Part shown: positions 1 through 13,705 of the stretch, piece by piece | How positions within the stretch are numbered: the stretch's first letter is position 1 | Layout: each line of letters begins with the position of its first letter | NCBI RefSeq assembly: GCF_003946725.1 | Contig: NZ_RHOY01000003.1 | Location: forward strand, 62,001 to 126,000 | Source: Agrilactobacillus yilanensis | Lineage (GTDB): Bacteria > Bacillota > Bacilli > Lactobacillales > Lactobacillaceae | Direction: 5' to 3' | DNA length: 64,000 nt | Notes under the pieces: model-generated | Databases searched by the model: none | What the model saw: the letters and a program-made list of their open reading frames with translations, nothing else | What the model was told of the DNA's origin: nothing | Translations under genes and position numbers: made by a program

Positions 1-619
1 AGCGTTTGACTAAATCTGGATGTGTCCGGCTAACAAAGACTTGTGGGCCCTTTGTGGTATTTTCCACTTTAGAAACATAAACTTTGATCCGATCATGGGG
101 TTGATAGTCTTCATTTGGAATCTGATCTTGACGGCCTAAAACCGCTTCAATCCGACCTAAGTTCACGTAAACAAACCGATTATCCCGGCGTTCTACGACC
201 CCTTGCATAATTTCATTTTCGTATTGACTATATTCATTGTAAACAATACTGCGTTCAGCTTCACGAACCCGTTGCATAATAACTTGCTTCGCAGTTTGTG
301 CGGCAATACGGCCAAAATCTTTAGGCGTCACTTCAAATTTGATTTGATCGCCAATTTCATAGCCCCGATTCAATTTTAAAGCTTCATCCAAACTCACTTC
401 AAGTCGTGAGTCGAAAACTTCTTCGGTCACTTCTTTAACGGCGTAGACATGGATATTACCTTTTCTGTCGTCAAATTCTACTTCTACATTTTGGGCTTGT
501 CCGTAATTACGTTTATATGCGGAAACTAAGGCAGCTTCTAGGGCTTCGATCACAATCTCTTTTTTGACACCTTTTTCTTTTTCTAAGGCATCTAAAGCTT
601 CGATCATTTCTTTACTCAT
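1..619 (-). CDS. nusA: Transcription termination/antitermination factor NusA (N-terminal part, cut by window edge)
   Basis: The reading frame begins with ATG at 619 and runs leftwards out of the window, so only about 206 N-terminal residues are present. The translation opens MSKEMIEALDALEKEKG and continues into the NusA N-terminal RNA-polymerase-binding domain, followed by the start of the S1 RNA-binding domain. NusA binds RNA polymerase and modulates pausing, termination and antitermination. It follows rimP with an 18-base gap, the conserved rimP-nusA order of Firmicutes, and is probably cotranscribed with it. The KH domains lie outside the window. Confidence 0.95.
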   Translation of the reverse strand, partial: MSKEMIEALDALEKEKGVKKEIVIEALEAALVSAYKRNYGQAQNVEVEFDDRKGNIHVYAVKEVTEEVFDSRLEVSLDEALKLNRGYEIGDQIKFEVTPKDFGRIAAQTAKQVIMQRVREAERSIVYNEYSQYENEIMQGVVERRDNRFVYVNLGRIEAVLGRQDQIPNEDYQPHDRIKVYVSKVENTTKGPQVFVSRTHPDLVKR

Positions 620-637
620 GTTAATTCCTTCCTGAAA

Positions 638-1111
638 TCAAAATTCAATGGCCAAGCGTGCTTTGGCAATATTCTGGCGTTCGAATTTTTTTGTTTGATG
701 ACGTGTTTTAATTTTAATATCTAAAGTTAATGTTTGATCGGTGACTTCTAAAAGAGTCCCTTCATAAATCTTACTTTGATCAATTTTTTGATATAACGAA
801 ATATGAACATAGGTCCCAATCGCATTTTGTAAGTCTTGTTCCGTTTTTAATGGTCGTTCGGCGCCTGGTGAAGAAACTTCTAAAAAGTACGCTTCTTCAA
901 AAGGATCTGGATTCAAAGCATCGAGTTTTTCACTCAACTGTTCACTGACTAAAACGCACTCGTCAATGTCAATGCCGCCGGGTTTATCAATATAGACCCG
1001 CAAGTACCAGGATTGACCTTCTTTTTCATAAACGGTATCCACAAGTTGGAAATGATGTGCCTCAACAATTGGCTGAACCAGCTTTTCAACAATAGTGACG
1101 ACGTTACTCAA
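638..1111 (-). CDS. rimP: Ribosome maturation factor RimP
   Basis: RimP is a cytoplasmic assembly factor for the 30S ribosomal subunit. The 157-residue product has the family's usual length and its two-domain layout: an N-terminal alpha/beta domain containing the YLEVSSPGAERPL motif and a C-terminal SH3-like barrel. The start codon is TTG at 1111, placed 5 bases after a strong GGAGGTG ribosome-binding site; no upstream ATG competes. It is followed closely by nusA. A good promoter lies at 1195-1223, with a terminator-like hairpin between that promoter and the gene. Confidence 0.93.
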   Translation of the reverse strand: MSNVVTIVEKLVQPIVEAHHFQLVDTVYEKEGQSWYLRVYIDKPGGIDIDECVLVSEQLSEKLDALNPDPFEEAYFLEVSSPGAERPLKTEQDLQNAIGTYVHISLYQKIDQSKIYEGTLLEVTDQTLTLDIKIKTRHQTKKFERQNIAKARLAIEF

Positions 1112-1144
1112 AAAATCACCTCCAATGAATTAGTTCAATAAAAA

Positions 1145-1166
1145 GAGTGAGCACTTCTGCTCACTC
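1145..1166 (-). terminator. Hairpin terminator after polC, inside the putative rimP leader
   Basis: The 9-bp perfect stem GAGTGAGCA/TGCTCACTC has a 4-base loop and is followed on the minus strand by TTTTTATT. It would end polC transcription, but it lies downstream of the predicted rimP promoter, so it may also attenuate rimP-nusA. Confidence 0.8.
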
Positions 1167-1194
1167 AAACGAAAAGTATCAAATTACAATGTTA

Positions 1195-1223
1195 AATATA
1201 CCATAAATTTAATCGTTAGGCAA
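1195..1223 (-). promoter_or_regulatory. Putative rimP-nusA promoter
   Basis: On the minus strand there is a -35 TTGCCT (1223-1218), an exact 17-base spacer, and a -10 TATATT (1200-1195). Transcription would start near 1188, giving a leader of about 77 bases that contains the 1145-1166 hairpin. It lies between the polC stop and rimP. Confidence 0.6.
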
Positions 1224-1250
1224 ATTTAGAGCGGCCCTATCACATTTTGA

Positions 1251-4200
1251 CTAAAATAATGACAATTGATTTTCATCTGGCAGCTCATCCAAAACATGGA
1301 ATCGGGTCAAATCATCAATCAAGGTGCTGGAAACTTTACCTCGATTAGAAAGATCTTCCTTAGATAAAAATGGCCGCTCTTCTCTAGCTGCAACAATTTG
1401 CTTTGCAACGCTGTCCCCTAATTTATCAACGGCTTTAAACGGTGCCAGCAGTGTATGATCATCTAAAATAATAAATTGATCAGAATCTGACTTTTCAATA
1501 TCCACCATTTTAATGGTAATGCCCCGTTCCAAACATTCATTAGCGATTTCCAAAACCGTTAACAAATTCTTTTCTTTTTGGGAGGCATCCCGGCCTTTAT
1601 CATTGATTTCTTTCATCCGTGCTTTGACCGCTTCTTTACCAGAAGCCATCACTTCTAGATCAAAGTCATCTGCCCGCACAGATAAGTAAGCACAATAATA
1701 AATTACTGGGAAATAAACTTTAAAGTACGCAATACGCAAAGCCATTAAAATATAGGCCGTCGCATGGGCTTTAGGGAACATATACTTAATTTTCAGACAG
1801 GAGTCAATATACCAATCCGGTACATTTTCATTGGCGCGTAATGCTTCTTGCCAGTCATCGGGAATACCCCGGCCTTTACGCACATGCTCCATGATTTGAA
1901 AGGCCATTTGTGAATCCATGCCCCAGTGAATCAAATCCATCATGATGTTATCCCGGCAGCCGATAACTTCTTTCAAAGTAACGACGCCTTGATTAATCAA
2001 TTCTTCAGCATTGCCCAGCCAAACATCGGTCCCATGGGATAGACCAGAGATTTGCAACAATTCCGCAAACGTTGTGGGATGGGTTTCTTCTAACATTCCT
2101 CGGACAAAGCGGGTCCCGAATTCCGGAATCCCCAAAGTACCAGTTTTAGACTGGATCTGTGCTTCCGTGATGCCTAAAATCTTTGGACTAGAAAATAACG
2201 ACATCACCCCAGGATCATCTGTCGGAATCGTTTGCGGATCAACGCCGGATAAATCTTGAAGCATCCGGATCATGGTCGGATCATCATGTCCTAAAATATC
2301 TAATTTCAAAATATTATCGTGGATCGAATGAAAATCAAAATGGGTGGTTTTCCAAGCCGCATCTTGGGCATCGGCTGGGAACTGAATTGGGGTGAAATCA
2401 TAAATATCCATATAATCCGGCACAACGATAATCCCCGCCGGATGCTGGCCAGTGGTGCGCTTAACCCCTACCGTCCCCGTCTTTAAACGATCAACTTCCG
2501 CATTTCGAAAATTCTGATTCGTCTCTTCTTCATAATGCTTCACATAACCAAAAGCGGTCTGTTCGGCTACGGTACCAATCGTCCCAGCCCGGAAAACATA
2601 ATCTTCCCCAAATAATACTTTCGTATAATTGTGGGCCACAGGTTGATAGTCCCCTGAGAAGTTCAAATCAATATCCGGTACTTTATCCCCTTTAAAGCCT
2701 AAGAAAGTTTCAAATGGAATATCATGACCGTCTTTAATTAAATCGGTGCCACAGTTTGGACAAGTCCGATCTGGCAAGTCAAAGCCGGAACCAACTTCAC
2801 CTTTTGTATAAAATTCGCTGTATTTACAGTTTGGACAGCGGTAATGCGGCGGCAAAGGGTTAACTTCAGTAATCCCCGTCATCGTGGCGACCAAACTAGA
2901 GCCCACAGAGCCCCGGGAACCAACTAAATACCCATCTTTATTCGATTTATAAACTAACTTTTGTGAAATTAAATAAATTACTGAGAACCCATTGCCAATA
3001 ATACTGTCTAATTCCTTTTTTACCCGATCCGAAACAATTTTAGGTAAAGGCGCTCCATAAAGTTCATGGGCTTTATCCATTGTTAAATTCCGAATCTCAT
3101 CTTCTGCCCCAGGCATTTTAGGGGTATACAGCTGATCTTTAACGGGGGTAATTGCCCCATCCACCATTTCAGCCACTTGATTTGGCCCTTCAACGACGAC
3201 TTGATGGGCTTGATCTTCTCCTAAAAATTCGAATTCCTGAAGCATTTCATCGGTTGTTCTAAAATGCACATCTGGCAATGTCTGCCGCCGCAATGGACTG
3301 CTCTTTAAAGATTTAATCAAAATTTCACGGTAGATGGCATCTTCTTTATTCATAAAATGCACATCCCCTGTGGCACAAACGGGTTTGTCCAAATCTCGGC
3401 CAATTTTGACTAAATTTTTTAAAATATCATTTAGGGCGTCATAATTTTTGACTAACCCTTTATCAATCAACGGCTGATACACGGGCTTTGGCATGACTTC
3501 AATATAATCATAATATTTTGCCAGCTCTAAGCCATCCGCATAGCCTTTTTGCATGACCGCTTCAAAGACTTCCCCTTTATCACAAGCGGTACCGACTAAT
3601 AAACCCTCTCGATATTCATTCAATAAGCTGCGGGGCACTCTAGGTTCATAATAAAAATATTTAACGTTAGAATCAGAAACAATTTTAAACATATTTTTTA
3701 AACCAGCTTGTGTCTGAGCCAACAAAATCGCATGATGCGGCCGGGATTGCTTGTACGCATCGGGGCCGCCCACATTGTCATTTAATTGTGCCACGTTATG
3801 TGTGTCATAACGTTTGGCCATTTGGTCCAATAATTTATACAATAAATGACCGGTGGTTTCCGCATCGGCATTAGCTCGGTGATGATGTTCTAAGTTGATT
3901 TCATATTTCTTCGCTAAGTTATCCAATTTATGGTTTTTGTATTCCGGATGCAGCAGCCGTGAAACTTCCAAAGTATCAATGACCGGGACTTCAATTTTTG
4001 GCAGATCGTGCCGCTGATAGGTTGCATTCAAAAAGCCCATATCAAAGGTCACGTTATGCCCTGCCAAAATGGCATCCCCTGTGAAATCTTTAAACAGCTG
4101 CATGACTTCCGCTTCGGATTTAGACCCTTTAACCATGTCGTCGGTGATGCTGGTTAACTCAATTGTAAACTGGGATAAGGGATGGCCAGGATCAATAAAT

Positions 4201-5579
4201 TCATCAAAAGTGCCGGTCACTGCGCCATCTTTCATTTTAACAGCGGCCAATTCAATGATATTGTCATAAACCGCAGACAAGCCGGTGGTTTCCACGTCAA
4301 AAATAACATATTCGGCACCGTCTAGTTGCTGGTCTCGCAAATTAAACGCTAAAGGCTTCCCGTCATCCACCAAATTAATCTCCACGCCATACAGCATTTT
4401 GAGGTCATTTTTTAAAGCAGCGGTATGGGCGTCCGGGAAACCTTGCAGCCCAAAATGATCGGTAATCGCAATTGCGGAATGGCCCCATTTTTTAGCTTGG
4501 GCCACGTAATCTTTAATTGAGTTCGTCGCATCCATCTGACTCATATTTGTGTGCAAATGCAATTCGACTCTTTTTTCACCCGTTGCTGTATCTTGTCGGT
4601 TTTGATGATGAAAAACATTAATATCTGTCGCATTAATCGTTAAATCCCGCATAAAACTGTCTTCTTGAACTGAGCCGCGGACGGTAACCCACATGCCCTT
4701 ACTAAAGGCTGCAAAAACCGCTTCATCATCGTTATCCCGTGAAAAGCGCTTCACCACAAAAGAAGAACTATAATCCGTTACCTTCAGCGTTAAAAGCTGA
4801 CGGCCAGACCGCAATTTACGGACTTCTGCTTCAAACACATAGCCTTGAACTACGACACTGCGCTCTTCTTCTAAAATATCAGCCATCTGCCGAATCGGCT
4901 GATCGCCTTTAATTTTACGGCCTAACAAAACATCCTTGTCCCCACCACCAGGCCGAGGATTATTACGAACGGGCTGATTTTGTTTTTCTTCCGCGACAAC
5001 TTTTGCTGTGGCTTGAATTTGCGCATCTTTTTGCGCTTGCCGCTGTTTAAACGCGTCAATTTTTTCTTGAGAAGCGGACTGGTCAATAATGGCCCGTATA
5101 TTAAAACTAGGGAAACCAATCGCTGCAAAAACCGTTTCAATCGGCCCTAAAGCCCCTTTAACGATATAATCTTTAACCACTTCATTTTCAACCGGTAAAA
5201 TCACCCGTCGATCATGAACTTGTGGCAGCTGACTTTCACAAACTTGTTTTAAAAGCATGGAACTCAGATCACTATGGGTTAAAACATAAGACCAGTAGTC
5301 CCGCAAAGTCGCCTGATCAAAGTCTGTTGTTGGCGTTTTAATATGAAAATGGACATCTGCGATCGCTTTAAAACTTTCCGTTAAACGCACTTGAAAGATA
5401 TTAAATTCATCAAATGGTAAAAGCGCTGGCAATGAAAAAAAGAACTCCCATTGATTTGATTGATCATGAACCACAACTTTATCAATTTCGCCTTTAACAA
5501 AGTGGTCTTTATTTTTCAAATCAGCTGGCAGTTCAATTTGTGCCAACAACTTTTCGAAGAGTTCATTCTTATTTAACAT
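1251..5579 (-). CDS. polC: DNA polymerase III alpha subunit, PolC type
   Basis: PolC is the main replicative DNA polymerase of low-GC Gram-positives and carries its own proofreading exonuclease. In order one sees an N-terminal OB region, a PHP domain (VELHLHTN near residue 336), the inserted DEDDh exonuclease (DVETTGLS near 426, HNVTFDMGF near 506, HRANADAE near 565), a Cys-x2-Cys pair repeated around residues 913-942 (zinc binding), and the polymerase motif PDIDLNFS near 965. The length of 1442 residues is normal. The start is ATG at 5579, 7 bases after AGAGGAG; a TTG two codons upstream sits too close to that site. It follows proS by 42 bases and ends at the 1145 hairpin. Confidence 0.98.
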   Translation of the reverse strand: MLNKNELFEKLLAQIELPADLKNKDHFVKGEIDKVVVHDQSNQWEFFFSLPALLPFDEFNIFQVRLTESFKAIADVHFHIKTPTTDFDQATLRDYWSYVLTHSDLSSMLLKQVCESQLPQVHDRRVILPVENEVVKDYIVKGALGPIETVFAAIGFPSFNIRAIIDQSASQEKIDAFKQRQAQKDAQIQATAKVVAEEKQNQPVRNNPRPGGGDKDVLLGRKIKGDQPIRQMADILEEERSVVVQGYVFEAEVRKLRSGRQLLTLKVTDYSSSFVVKRFSRDNDDEAVFAAFSKGMWVTVRGSVQEDSFMRDLTINATDINVFHHQNRQDTATGEKRVELHLHTNMSQMDATNSIKDYVAQAKKWGHSAIAITDHFGLQGFPDAHTAALKNDLKMLYGVEINLVDDGKPLAFNLRDQQLDGAEYVIFDVETTGLSAVYDNIIELAAVKMKDGAVTGTFDEFIDPGHPLSQFTIELTSITDDMVKGSKSEAEVMQLFKDFTGDAILAGHNVTFDMGFLNATYQRHDLPKIEVPVIDTLEVSRLLHPEYKNHKLDNLAKKYEINLEHHHRANADAETTGHLLYKLLDQMAKRYDTHNVAQLNDNVGGPDAYKQSRPHHAILLAQTQAGLKNMFKIVSDSNVKYFYYEPRVPRSLLNEYREGLLVGTACDKGEVFEAVMQKGYADGLELAKYYDYIEVMPKPVYQPLIDKGLVKNYDALNDILKNLVKIGRDLDKPVCATGDVHFMNKEDAIYREILIKSLKSSPLRRQTLPDVHFRTTDEMLQEFEFLGEDQAHQVVVEGPNQVAEMVDGAITPVKDQLYTPKMPGAEDEIRNLTMDKAHELYGAPLPKIVSDRVKKELDSIIGNGFSVIYLISQKLVYKSNKDGYLVGSRGSVGSSLVATMTGITEVNPLPPHYRCPNCKYSEFYTKGEVGSGFDLPDRTCPNCGTDLIKDGHDIPFETFLGFKGDKVPDIDLNFSGDYQPVAHNYTKVLFGEDYVFRAGTIGTVAEQTAFGYVKHYEEETNQNFRNAEVDRLKTGTVGVKRTTGQHPAGIIVVPDYMDIYDFTPIQFPADAQDAAWKTTHFDFHSIHDNILKLDILGHDDPTMIRMLQDLSGVDPQTIPTDDPGVMSLFSSPKILGITEAQIQSKTGTLGIPEFGTRFVRGMLEETHPTTFAELLQISGLSHGTDVWLGNAEELINQGVVTLKEVIGCRDNIMMDLIHWGMDSQMAFQIMEHVRKGRGIPDDWQEALRANENVPDWYIDSCLKIKYMFPKAHATAYILMALRIAYFKVYFPVIYYCAYLSVRADDFDLEVMASGKEAVKARMKEINDKGRDASQKEKNLLTVLEIANECLERGITIKMVDIEKSDSDQFIILDDHTLLAPFKAVDKLGDSVAKQIVAAREERPFLSKEDLSNRGKVSSTLIDDLTRFHVLDELPDENQLSLF

Positions 5580-5621
5580 TAACAATCTCCTCTAAAATCA
5601 TTGTCTAATACTTATATAAAA

Positions 5622-8640
<3,019 letters not shown>

Positions 8641-8674
8641 TCAGGTTAAACCTCCAATAAAAACACTGTCTACC

Positions 8675-9463
8675 TTAAAAGAAACCAAAGAAATGCAGTA
8701 GTGGCAATACAAGTAACAAACTATCAAAGCGATCTAAAATACCGCCATGCCCTGGTAAAATTTTACCCGAATCTTTAACGCCATAATAACGTTTGTAAGC
8801 AGATTCGACCAAATCTCCCAGCTGACCAATGACCGAAAACAATAATGCTAGGCCAATCATCGCCGGAATACTATAAAGTTGTGGGAAGAATTGGACATAA
8901 ATTACAGCGACAACAACCGCTAACAGTGTCCCGCAAATAGAGCCTTCCCAAGTCTTATTTGGTGAAATTGCTGGCCAAAGCTTATGTTTGCCCAATTTTC
9001 GACCAAAAATATAAGCACCGGAGTCGGTCATCCAAACAACGAGTAAGAAGAAAAATAACGTGTCTAAGCCCGCATTATTACGGACGCTGGCTAGGGCATG
9101 AAAACCCATCCCTACATAAAGCGTCGCCAATGTGTTGACGCTAATTTCATCAAAATTCGTTCGATTTTTAGATAAAACCGTATAAACTAACAAGATTACC
9201 GTTAGTAAGAAGAAAACATCCATCTGAGAAATTGAATTTGGCAGCCAATTTAACAAATGCTTCGGTAATACTAACGCAACGACCGCAACGGCTGAAATTA
9301 CAAAGTCCGGTGAAACAATAATGCGCTTTTGCATAATGTAAAATTCAGATAATCCAATAACACCCAACACAGCGGCTGCAAGTTCTAACCAAACACCACC
9401 GGCAATAAGCAGTGGTATAAAGATAATTAATGCAACGACTGCTGTAATAATTCGTTGTCGCAA
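8675..9463 (-). CDS. cdsA: Phosphatidate cytidylyltransferase
   Basis: CdsA makes CDP-diacylglycerol from CTP and phosphatidic acid, the branch point of phospholipid synthesis, in the cytoplasmic membrane. The product has repeated hydrophobic helices and the C-terminal family signature GHGGILDRFDSLLL. I place the start at TTG 9463, giving MRQRIITAVVALI, which fits the usual N-terminus and lies 9 bases after AGGAG; a TTG at 9472 directly abuts that site. The length is 262 residues. The gap to uppS is only 12 bases, so the two are cotranscribed. Confidence 0.95.
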   Translation of the reverse strand: MRQRIITAVVALIIFIPLLIAGGVWLELAAAVLGVIGLSEFYIMQKRIIVSPDFVISAVAVVALVLPKHLLNWLPNSISQMDVFFLLTVILLVYTVLSKNRTNFDEISVNTLATLYVGMGFHALASVRNNAGLDTLFFFLLVVWMTDSGAYIFGRKLGKHKLWPAISPNKTWEGSICGTLLAVVVAVIYVQFFPQLYSIPAMIGLALLFSVIGQLGDLVESAYKRYYGVKDSGKILPGHGGILDRFDSLLLVLPLLHFFGFF

Positions 9464-9475
9464 AAACCTCAACTC

Positions 9476-10231
9476 CTATTTATTAGTTAGCCCACCATAA
9501 CGACGATGACGGCTTTGAAATTGGGCAATGGCGTTATCTAAAGATGCTGGCGTAAAATCAGGCCAGTATTCATCTGTAAAAACAAGTTCACTATAAGCAA
9601 GCTGCCATAGCAAAAAATTTGATAAACGTTCTTCCCCACTGGTTCGAATCAATAAATCAGGATCCTGATAAGCCCCAAAAGCACCCGTCATTAACTGCGC
9701 ATCTATGACCGATTCATCAATTTGTTCTGGTGCCAAGTCCCCATTAGCAACTTGGGTGGCAATTTTTTGAACTGCAGCCGTGATTTCACGGCGACTGCCA
9801 TAATTTAGTGCAAAGTTTAAAATTAAACCTGTATTATCTTTTGTCTGATCTTGAGCCCGATTCACGGCATCTAACGTATAACTGGGCAATTCATCCAAAA
9901 AGCCCATGACGTTAACTTTAACATTTTCTTTAATTAATTCCGGCATGAACTTATCAAAAAAATTCCCTGGTAAGTGCATCAAATAATCCACTTCATCCGT
10001 TGGCCGTTTCCAGTTTTCAGTAGAAAAAGCATAAAGACTTAATACTTTAATACCAAGATGACTGGCATGTGTTGTAATTGTTTGAACATTGTCCATACCA
10101 GCCTTATGTCCAGCAATTCGGGGCATAAACCGTTTTTTAGCCCAGCGGCCATTACCATCCATAATGACGGCTACATGGGCTGGCACCTTATTTTCAGCCA
10201 ATTGTTGATTACTATCTTTGTTTGATAACAT
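9476..10231 (-). CDS. uppS: Undecaprenyl diphosphate synthase (cis-prenyltransferase)
   Basis: UppS extends farnesyl diphosphate with isopentenyl units to C55 undecaprenyl diphosphate, the lipid carrier for peptidoglycan and wall polymers. The catalytic motif [11 protein letters not shown] is present with Asp25, as is the C-terminal [15 protein letters not shown] motif typical of the family. The length of 251 residues is normal. It heads the uppS-cdsA-rseP run; the farnesyl diphosphate it uses is probably made by ispA at 49.5-50.4 kb. A terminator-like hairpin separates it from frr, yet I see no strong promoter in the short gap, so readthrough from frr is likely. Confidence 0.97.
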   Translation of the reverse strand: MLSNKDSNQQLAENKVPAHVAVIMDGNGRWAKKRFMPRIAGHKAGMDNVQTITTHASHLGIKVLSLYAFSTENWKRPTDEVDYLMHLPGNFFDKFMPELIKENVKVNVMGFLDELPSYTLDAVNRAQDQTKDNTGLILNFALNYGSRREITAAVQKIATQVANGDLAPEQIDESVIDAQLMTGAFGAYQDPDLLIRTSGEERLSNFLLWQLAYSELVFTDEYWPDFTPASLDNAIAQFQSRHRRYGGLTNK

Positions 10232-10267
10232 CTATAACCCCCGCAAAGTTAATTGCTAAAAAAGAAA

Positions 10268-10299
10268 GAATGGCCTAAACAAATTGTTTATCACCATTC
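10268..10299 (-). terminator. Terminator after frr
   Basis: The stem GAATGG/CCATTC encloses a second dyad (TAAAC/GTTTA) and is followed on the minus strand by TTTCTTTTTT. It lies 22 bases past the frr stop and upstream of uppS, where it probably gives partial termination. Confidence 0.7.
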
Positions 10300-10321
10300 A
10301 ATGTTCAAAATATCTGTGGTC

Positions 10322-10882
10322 TTAACCTTCAGTTATTTCTTTTTCCTTTGCAGCTGCGATATCATTAACACCTTCAACAGCGTCATCCGTTAATTTTTGA
10401 ACATCTTTTTCTAAACGATGCAACTCGTCTTCTGTAATATCGCCATTTTTCTCTTGTTTTTTAAGATCTTCCATTGCATCCCGGCGAGCACTACGGATGG
10501 AAATACGTGCATTTTCAGCTTCTTTACCGACTTCTTTAGCGATTTCTTTACGACGTTCCCCAGTTAACTGCGGAATGACCAAACGAATCACGTTCCCGTC
10601 ATTGGCGGGTGTTAAGCCTAAATCAGACGCTAATAAAGCTTTTTCAATGTTTTCTAAAGATGTTTTATCATAAGGCGTTACTTGTAAAACTCGAGGTTCT
10701 GGAATTGAAATAGCCGCCATTTGATTCAGCGGTGTTGGTGCACCATAATATTCAACCGTAATTCTGTTTAACAAGCTGGCATTGGCCCGGCCTGCCCGAA
10801 TACCGCCTAATTGTCTTTCTAAAGCTTCTTGCGCTTTTTCCATACCATCTTTTGCTGTTGCTAAAGCACTATTTTGTGCCAT
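10322..10882 (-). CDS. frr: Ribosome recycling factor
   Basis: RRF splits post-termination ribosomes together with EF-G. The 186-residue product has the all-helical RRF domain, with the [10 protein letters not shown] and RVLQVTPYD segments and the C-terminal helix ending in KEKEITEG. The start is ATG at 10882 after AAGGAGG; this ribosome-binding site lies inside the end of pyrH, and the two genes overlap by 14 bases, pointing to coupled translation. An upstream in-frame extension within pyrH is rejected on these grounds. Confidence 0.97.
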   Translation of the reverse strand: MAQNSALATAKDGMEKAQEALERQLGGIRAGRANASLLNRITVEYYGAPTPLNQMAAISIPEPRVLQVTPYDKTSLENIEKALLASDLGLTPANDGNVIRLVIPQLTGERRKEIAKEVGKEAENARISIRSARRDAMEDLKKQEKNGDITEDELHRLEKDVQKLTDDAVEGVNDIAAAKEKEITEG

Positions 10883-11609
10883 TGTTTTTTCCTCCTTGAA
10901 TGGTTGTTCCAATTTTTTCACCTTGAACAACACGTTTGATGTTGCCCGGTTCATTGATATTGAATACAACTAGCGGAATATCTGTATCCATGGATAATGA
11001 ACTTGCTGTAGAATCCATCACGCCTAAATTTTTATTAATCACGTCTAATTGTGTTAATTCAGAGAATTTCTTAGCTGTTGGATCTTTCTTTGGATCAGCT
11101 GAATAGACGCCATCAACGTCATTTTTAGCCATTAAAATCACATCGGCATCAATTTCAGCAGCCCGTAAAGCAGCCGTTGTATCTGTTGAGAAGTAAGGAT
11201 TACCAGTCCCACCGGCAAAAATGACAACTCGGCCTTTTTCCAAATGTCTGATGGCCTTACGACGAATGTAAGGTTCAGCGATTTGTCGCATTTCAATGGA
11301 TGTTTGAACCCGTGTTGGGACATCCAAATGTTCCAAACTGTCTTGTAACGCCAAAGCATTCATTACCGTTGCCAACATGCCCATATAGTCAGCTTGAGAA
11401 CGTTCCATCCCTAATTCTGCGCCAGTTTCGCCACGCCAGATGTTCCCGCCGCCGCAAACAATAGACACTTGTACGCCTAAAGCTGTTACTTCTTTTAATT
11501 GTTCAGCTAATTGAGAAATCACATGTGGCTTGATGCCAAAACCATCTGTACCAGCTAACGCTTCACCACTAACTTTAAGAACAATCCGATTATATTTAAT
11601 ATTTGCCAT
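10869..11609 (-). CDS. pyrH: Uridylate kinase
   Basis: PyrH phosphorylates UMP to UDP in pyrimidine nucleotide synthesis and is an amino-acid-kinase-fold enzyme. The N-terminal phosphate-binding segment (LKVSGEAL), the GGGNIWRG motif and the [12 protein letters not shown] nucleotide-binding segment are all visible. The length of 246 residues is typical. It sits between tsf and frr in the conserved rpsB-tsf-pyrH-frr order; a terminator after tsf suggests that pyrH-frr also forms its own unit, although I found no convincing promoter in the 183-base gap. Confidence 0.97.
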   Translation of the reverse strand: MANIKYNRIVLKVSGEALAGTDGFGIKPHVISQLAEQLKEVTALGVQVSIVCGGGNIWRGETGAELGMERSQADYMGMLATVMNALALQDSLEHLDVPTRVQTSIEMRQIAEPYIRRKAIRHLEKGRVVIFAGGTGNPYFSTDTTAALRAAEIDADVILMAKNDVDGVYSADPKKDPTAKKFSELTQLDVINKNLGVMDSTASSLSMDTDIPLVVFNINEPGNIKRVVQGEKIGTTIQGGKNNGTK

Positions 11610-11744
11610 GAAATACCTCCGCTAATTTGCTAACCTATATTTTATCATAAAACCACTGCCTTGATGAGCATTATTGCCTAATACTTCATTTAATCCCAGT
11701 AATTATCCGAAATTGGCATGATTTTAAAAATTACCACAATAAAA

Positions 11745-11778
11745 GGGCTGTCGACAAAACATTGTTTCATCCCAGCCC
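11745..11778 (-). terminator. Terminator after tsf
   Basis: The stem GGGCTG/CAGCCC has an inner AAAC/GTTT dyad and is followed on the minus strand by TTTTATT. Its core (GGCTG-TCGACAAAA) resembles hairpins at 30197 and 52945. Confidence 0.75.
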
Positions 11779-11792
11779 CATAATGTGTTTAA

Positions 11793-12671
11793 TTAGTCTT
11801 TAATTTGACTCATAACTTCATCAACAAAGTTATCTTCGCGTTTTTCGATACCTTCGCCAACTTCATAACGGGTAAAGGAAACCAATTTGCCACCCTTACT
11901 TGCAACGAATTGTCCAACAGATTGATCTGAGTCTTTAACGAATTCTTGATCAGCTAAGCAATTTTCTGAGAAGAATTTGTTCATCCGGCCTTCAACGATC
12001 TTAGGTACGATCTTTTCAGGCTTGCCTTCATTGATAGTTTCTTCAGTAAGCACTTGTTTTTCATGTGCCACAACGTCACTTGGAACGTCTTCTCTAGAAA
12101 CATATTTTGGATTGATTGCAGCAACGTGCATTGAAACATCTTTAGCAGTTGCTTCATCAGCACCTTCTAAAACAGTCAATACTGTAATTTGACCTTTGTT
12201 ATGCAAGTATTTACCAAATACTTGGTCTGCTGTTTTTTCAACAATCTTGAAGCGACGGAAACTAATTTTTTCGCCGATAACAGCCGTCAAATTCGTAATC
12301 TTGCTGGCAATTGTGCCGTCATCTAAAGGTAATGCTAAAGCAGCTTCCATATCTTTAGGTTCTTTTTCAGCAACGACTGCAGCAATTTTTTCAACTAGAG
12401 ATGTGAAATCACTGTTAGATGCAACGAAATCAGTTTCAGAGTTTACTTCAATAATAGCAGCTTTATTACCTGTAAATGCAACTTCAGCTAAACCTTCAGC
12501 AGCAATCCGATCACTCTTTTTAGCAGCCTTAGCAGCGCCTTTTTCACGTAAAGCGTCGATTGCTTGTTGCATGTCACCATCACTAGCAACTAATGCTTTT
12601 TTAGCGTCCATCATACCAACGCCGGTTTTATCACGAAGTTCTTTTACTTGTGCAGCAGTAATTTTTGCCAT
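11793..12671 (-). CDS. tsf: Elongation factor Ts
   Basis: EF-Ts exchanges GDP for GTP on EF-Tu during translation. The N-terminal UBA-like domain contains [19 protein letters not shown], and the core has the SETDFVASN signature. The length of 292 residues is normal. It follows rpsB by 52 bases and is cotranscribed with it; its own terminator stands at 11745-11778. Confidence 0.97.
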   Translation of the reverse strand: MAKITAAQVKELRDKTGVGMMDAKKALVASDGDMQQAIDALREKGAAKAAKKSDRIAAEGLAEVAFTGNKAAIIEVNSETDFVASNSDFTSLVEKIAAVVAEKEPKDMEAALALPLDDGTIASKITNLTAVIGEKISFRRFKIVEKTADQVFGKYLHNKGQITVLTVLEGADEATAKDVSMHVAAINPKYVSREDVPSDVVAHEKQVLTEETINEGKPEKIVPKIVEGRMNKFFSENCLADQEFVKDSDQSVGQFVASKGGKLVSFTRYEVGEGIEKREDNFVDEVMSQIKD

Positions 12672-12723
12672 TATTTGGCCTCCTTAAATATTATAGGTAG
12701 CTTTATTTATCTTTTAAATAAAA

Positions 12724-13527
12724 TTATTTATTGTCTTCTTTGTTGCCTTCTACAGCTTCAACAATTTCTTCCATAGAATCAGCAGGTGTAACGTTATCAG
12801 CAGCAGCAGCTTGTTCAGCATCATCTGAAACTTGGCCTTCGTCTTGGCCTTGACGACCTTCAACGATTGCATCAGCCATTTTAGCAGTGATCAAACGTAC
12901 GGCACGGATTGCATCATCGTTAGAAGGGATAATAACATCAATATCATCAGGATCAGTGTTTGTATCAACCATTGCAACGATTGGAATATTTAATTTTTGT
13001 GCTTCTTTAACAGCAATTCTTTCTTTTCTTGGGTCAACGATGAAGATAACATCTGGAATACCAGGCATGTCTTCAATCCCGCCTAAGAATTTTTCTAATT
13101 TTTCGCGTTCTTTGTTTAACAAAGCAACTTCTTTTTTAGGTAAACGATCAAAAGTGCCGTCTTCAGCCATTTCTTTGATGTGTTTCAAATATTGAATCCG
13201 TTTTTGAATCGTGTTCCAGTTTGTCAAAGTCCCACCAAGCCAACGATGGTTTACATAATATTGGCCAGCACGTGTTGCTTCTTCAGCGATTGAATCTTGA
13301 GCTTGTTTTTTAGTCCCAACAAATAAGAATGTGCCGCCATGAACAGCTTCATCTTTAACGAAGTTGTAAGCATCGTCAATCATTCTTACAGTTTTTTGTA
13401 AGTCAATGATGTAGATACCGTTTCTTTCAGTGAAGATATATTTCTTCATTTTTGGATTCCAACGACGTGTTTGGTGACCGAAATGTACACCTGCTTCAAG
13501 TAATTGTTTCATTGTTAATACTGCCAT
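12724..13527 (-). CDS. rpsB: 30S ribosomal protein S2
   Basis: S2 is a late-assembling protein of the small ribosomal subunit. The 267-residue product opens [19 protein letters not shown] and shows the family's [12 protein letters not shown] and [18 protein letters not shown] segments, with an acidic, alanine-rich C-terminal tail. The start is ATG at 13527, 10 bases after GGAGG; longer upstream extensions run into the leader. It is the first gene of rpsB-tsf and has a good promoter and a leader of about 125 bases, which may carry S2 autoregulation. Confidence 0.97.
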   Translation of the reverse strand: MAVLTMKQLLEAGVHFGHQTRRWNPKMKKYIFTERNGIYIIDLQKTVRMIDDAYNFVKDEAVHGGTFLFVGTKKQAQDSIAEEATRAGQYYVNHRWLGGTLTNWNTIQKRIQYLKHIKEMAEDGTFDRLPKKEVALLNKEREKLEKFLGGIEDMPGIPDVIFIVDPRKERIAVKEAQKLNIPIVAMVDTNTDPDDIDVIIPSNDDAIRAVRLITAKMADAIVEGRQGQDEGQVSDDAEQAAAADNVTPADSMEEIVEAVEGNKEDNK

Positions 13528-13652
13528 AAATCTGTTACCTCCAAATGGTTTTTCCGCCACCTGCTTCATTTAAAATAGCCACCTATCGCTAGGCACCAGC
13601 CATTAAATCCACAGATGTGTGAAATAAAATAATGTTGCGCTCTTACACGCAC
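13528..13652 (-). ncRNA. Structured 5' leader of rpsB-tsf (candidate S2 autoregulatory element)
   Basis: About 125 bases lie between the predicted transcription start and the rpsB start codon. The RNA contains a small hairpin CCTA-GCGA-TAGG (13593-13582) closed by a GNRA tetraloop, flanked by GGTG and GGTGGC segments that could pair in alternative ways. Leaders of rpsB in other bacteria bind S2; I do not recognise this one as a specific published motif. Confidence 0.4.
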
Positions 13653-13658
13653 TGTAAA

Positions 13659-13687
13659 ATTATACCTTATCTGATAATTAATCGCAA
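13659..13687 (-). promoter_or_regulatory. rpsB-tsf promoter
   Basis: On the minus strand there is a -35 TTGCGA (13687-13682), a 17-base spacer and a perfect -10 TATAAT (13664-13659), just downstream of the GIY-YIG gene. Confidence 0.75.
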
Positions 13688-13705
13688 TACCAACATTGCC
13701 GCTAA

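Noticed and set aside
5580-5585. TTG start for polC two codons upstream of the ATG
   Set aside because: It is only one base from the AGAGGAG site, while the ATG at 5579 has ideal spacing.
10883-10969. Upstream extension of frr within pyrH
   Set aside because: ATG 10882 has a near-perfect AAGGAGG and matches the family's N-terminus; the extension would read pyrH sequence in another frame.
12196-12687. 163-codon open frame on the plus strand opposite tsf
   Set aside because: It lies entirely antisense to tsf, lacks a ribosome-binding site and any recognisable motif, and mirrors the codon bias of the real gene.
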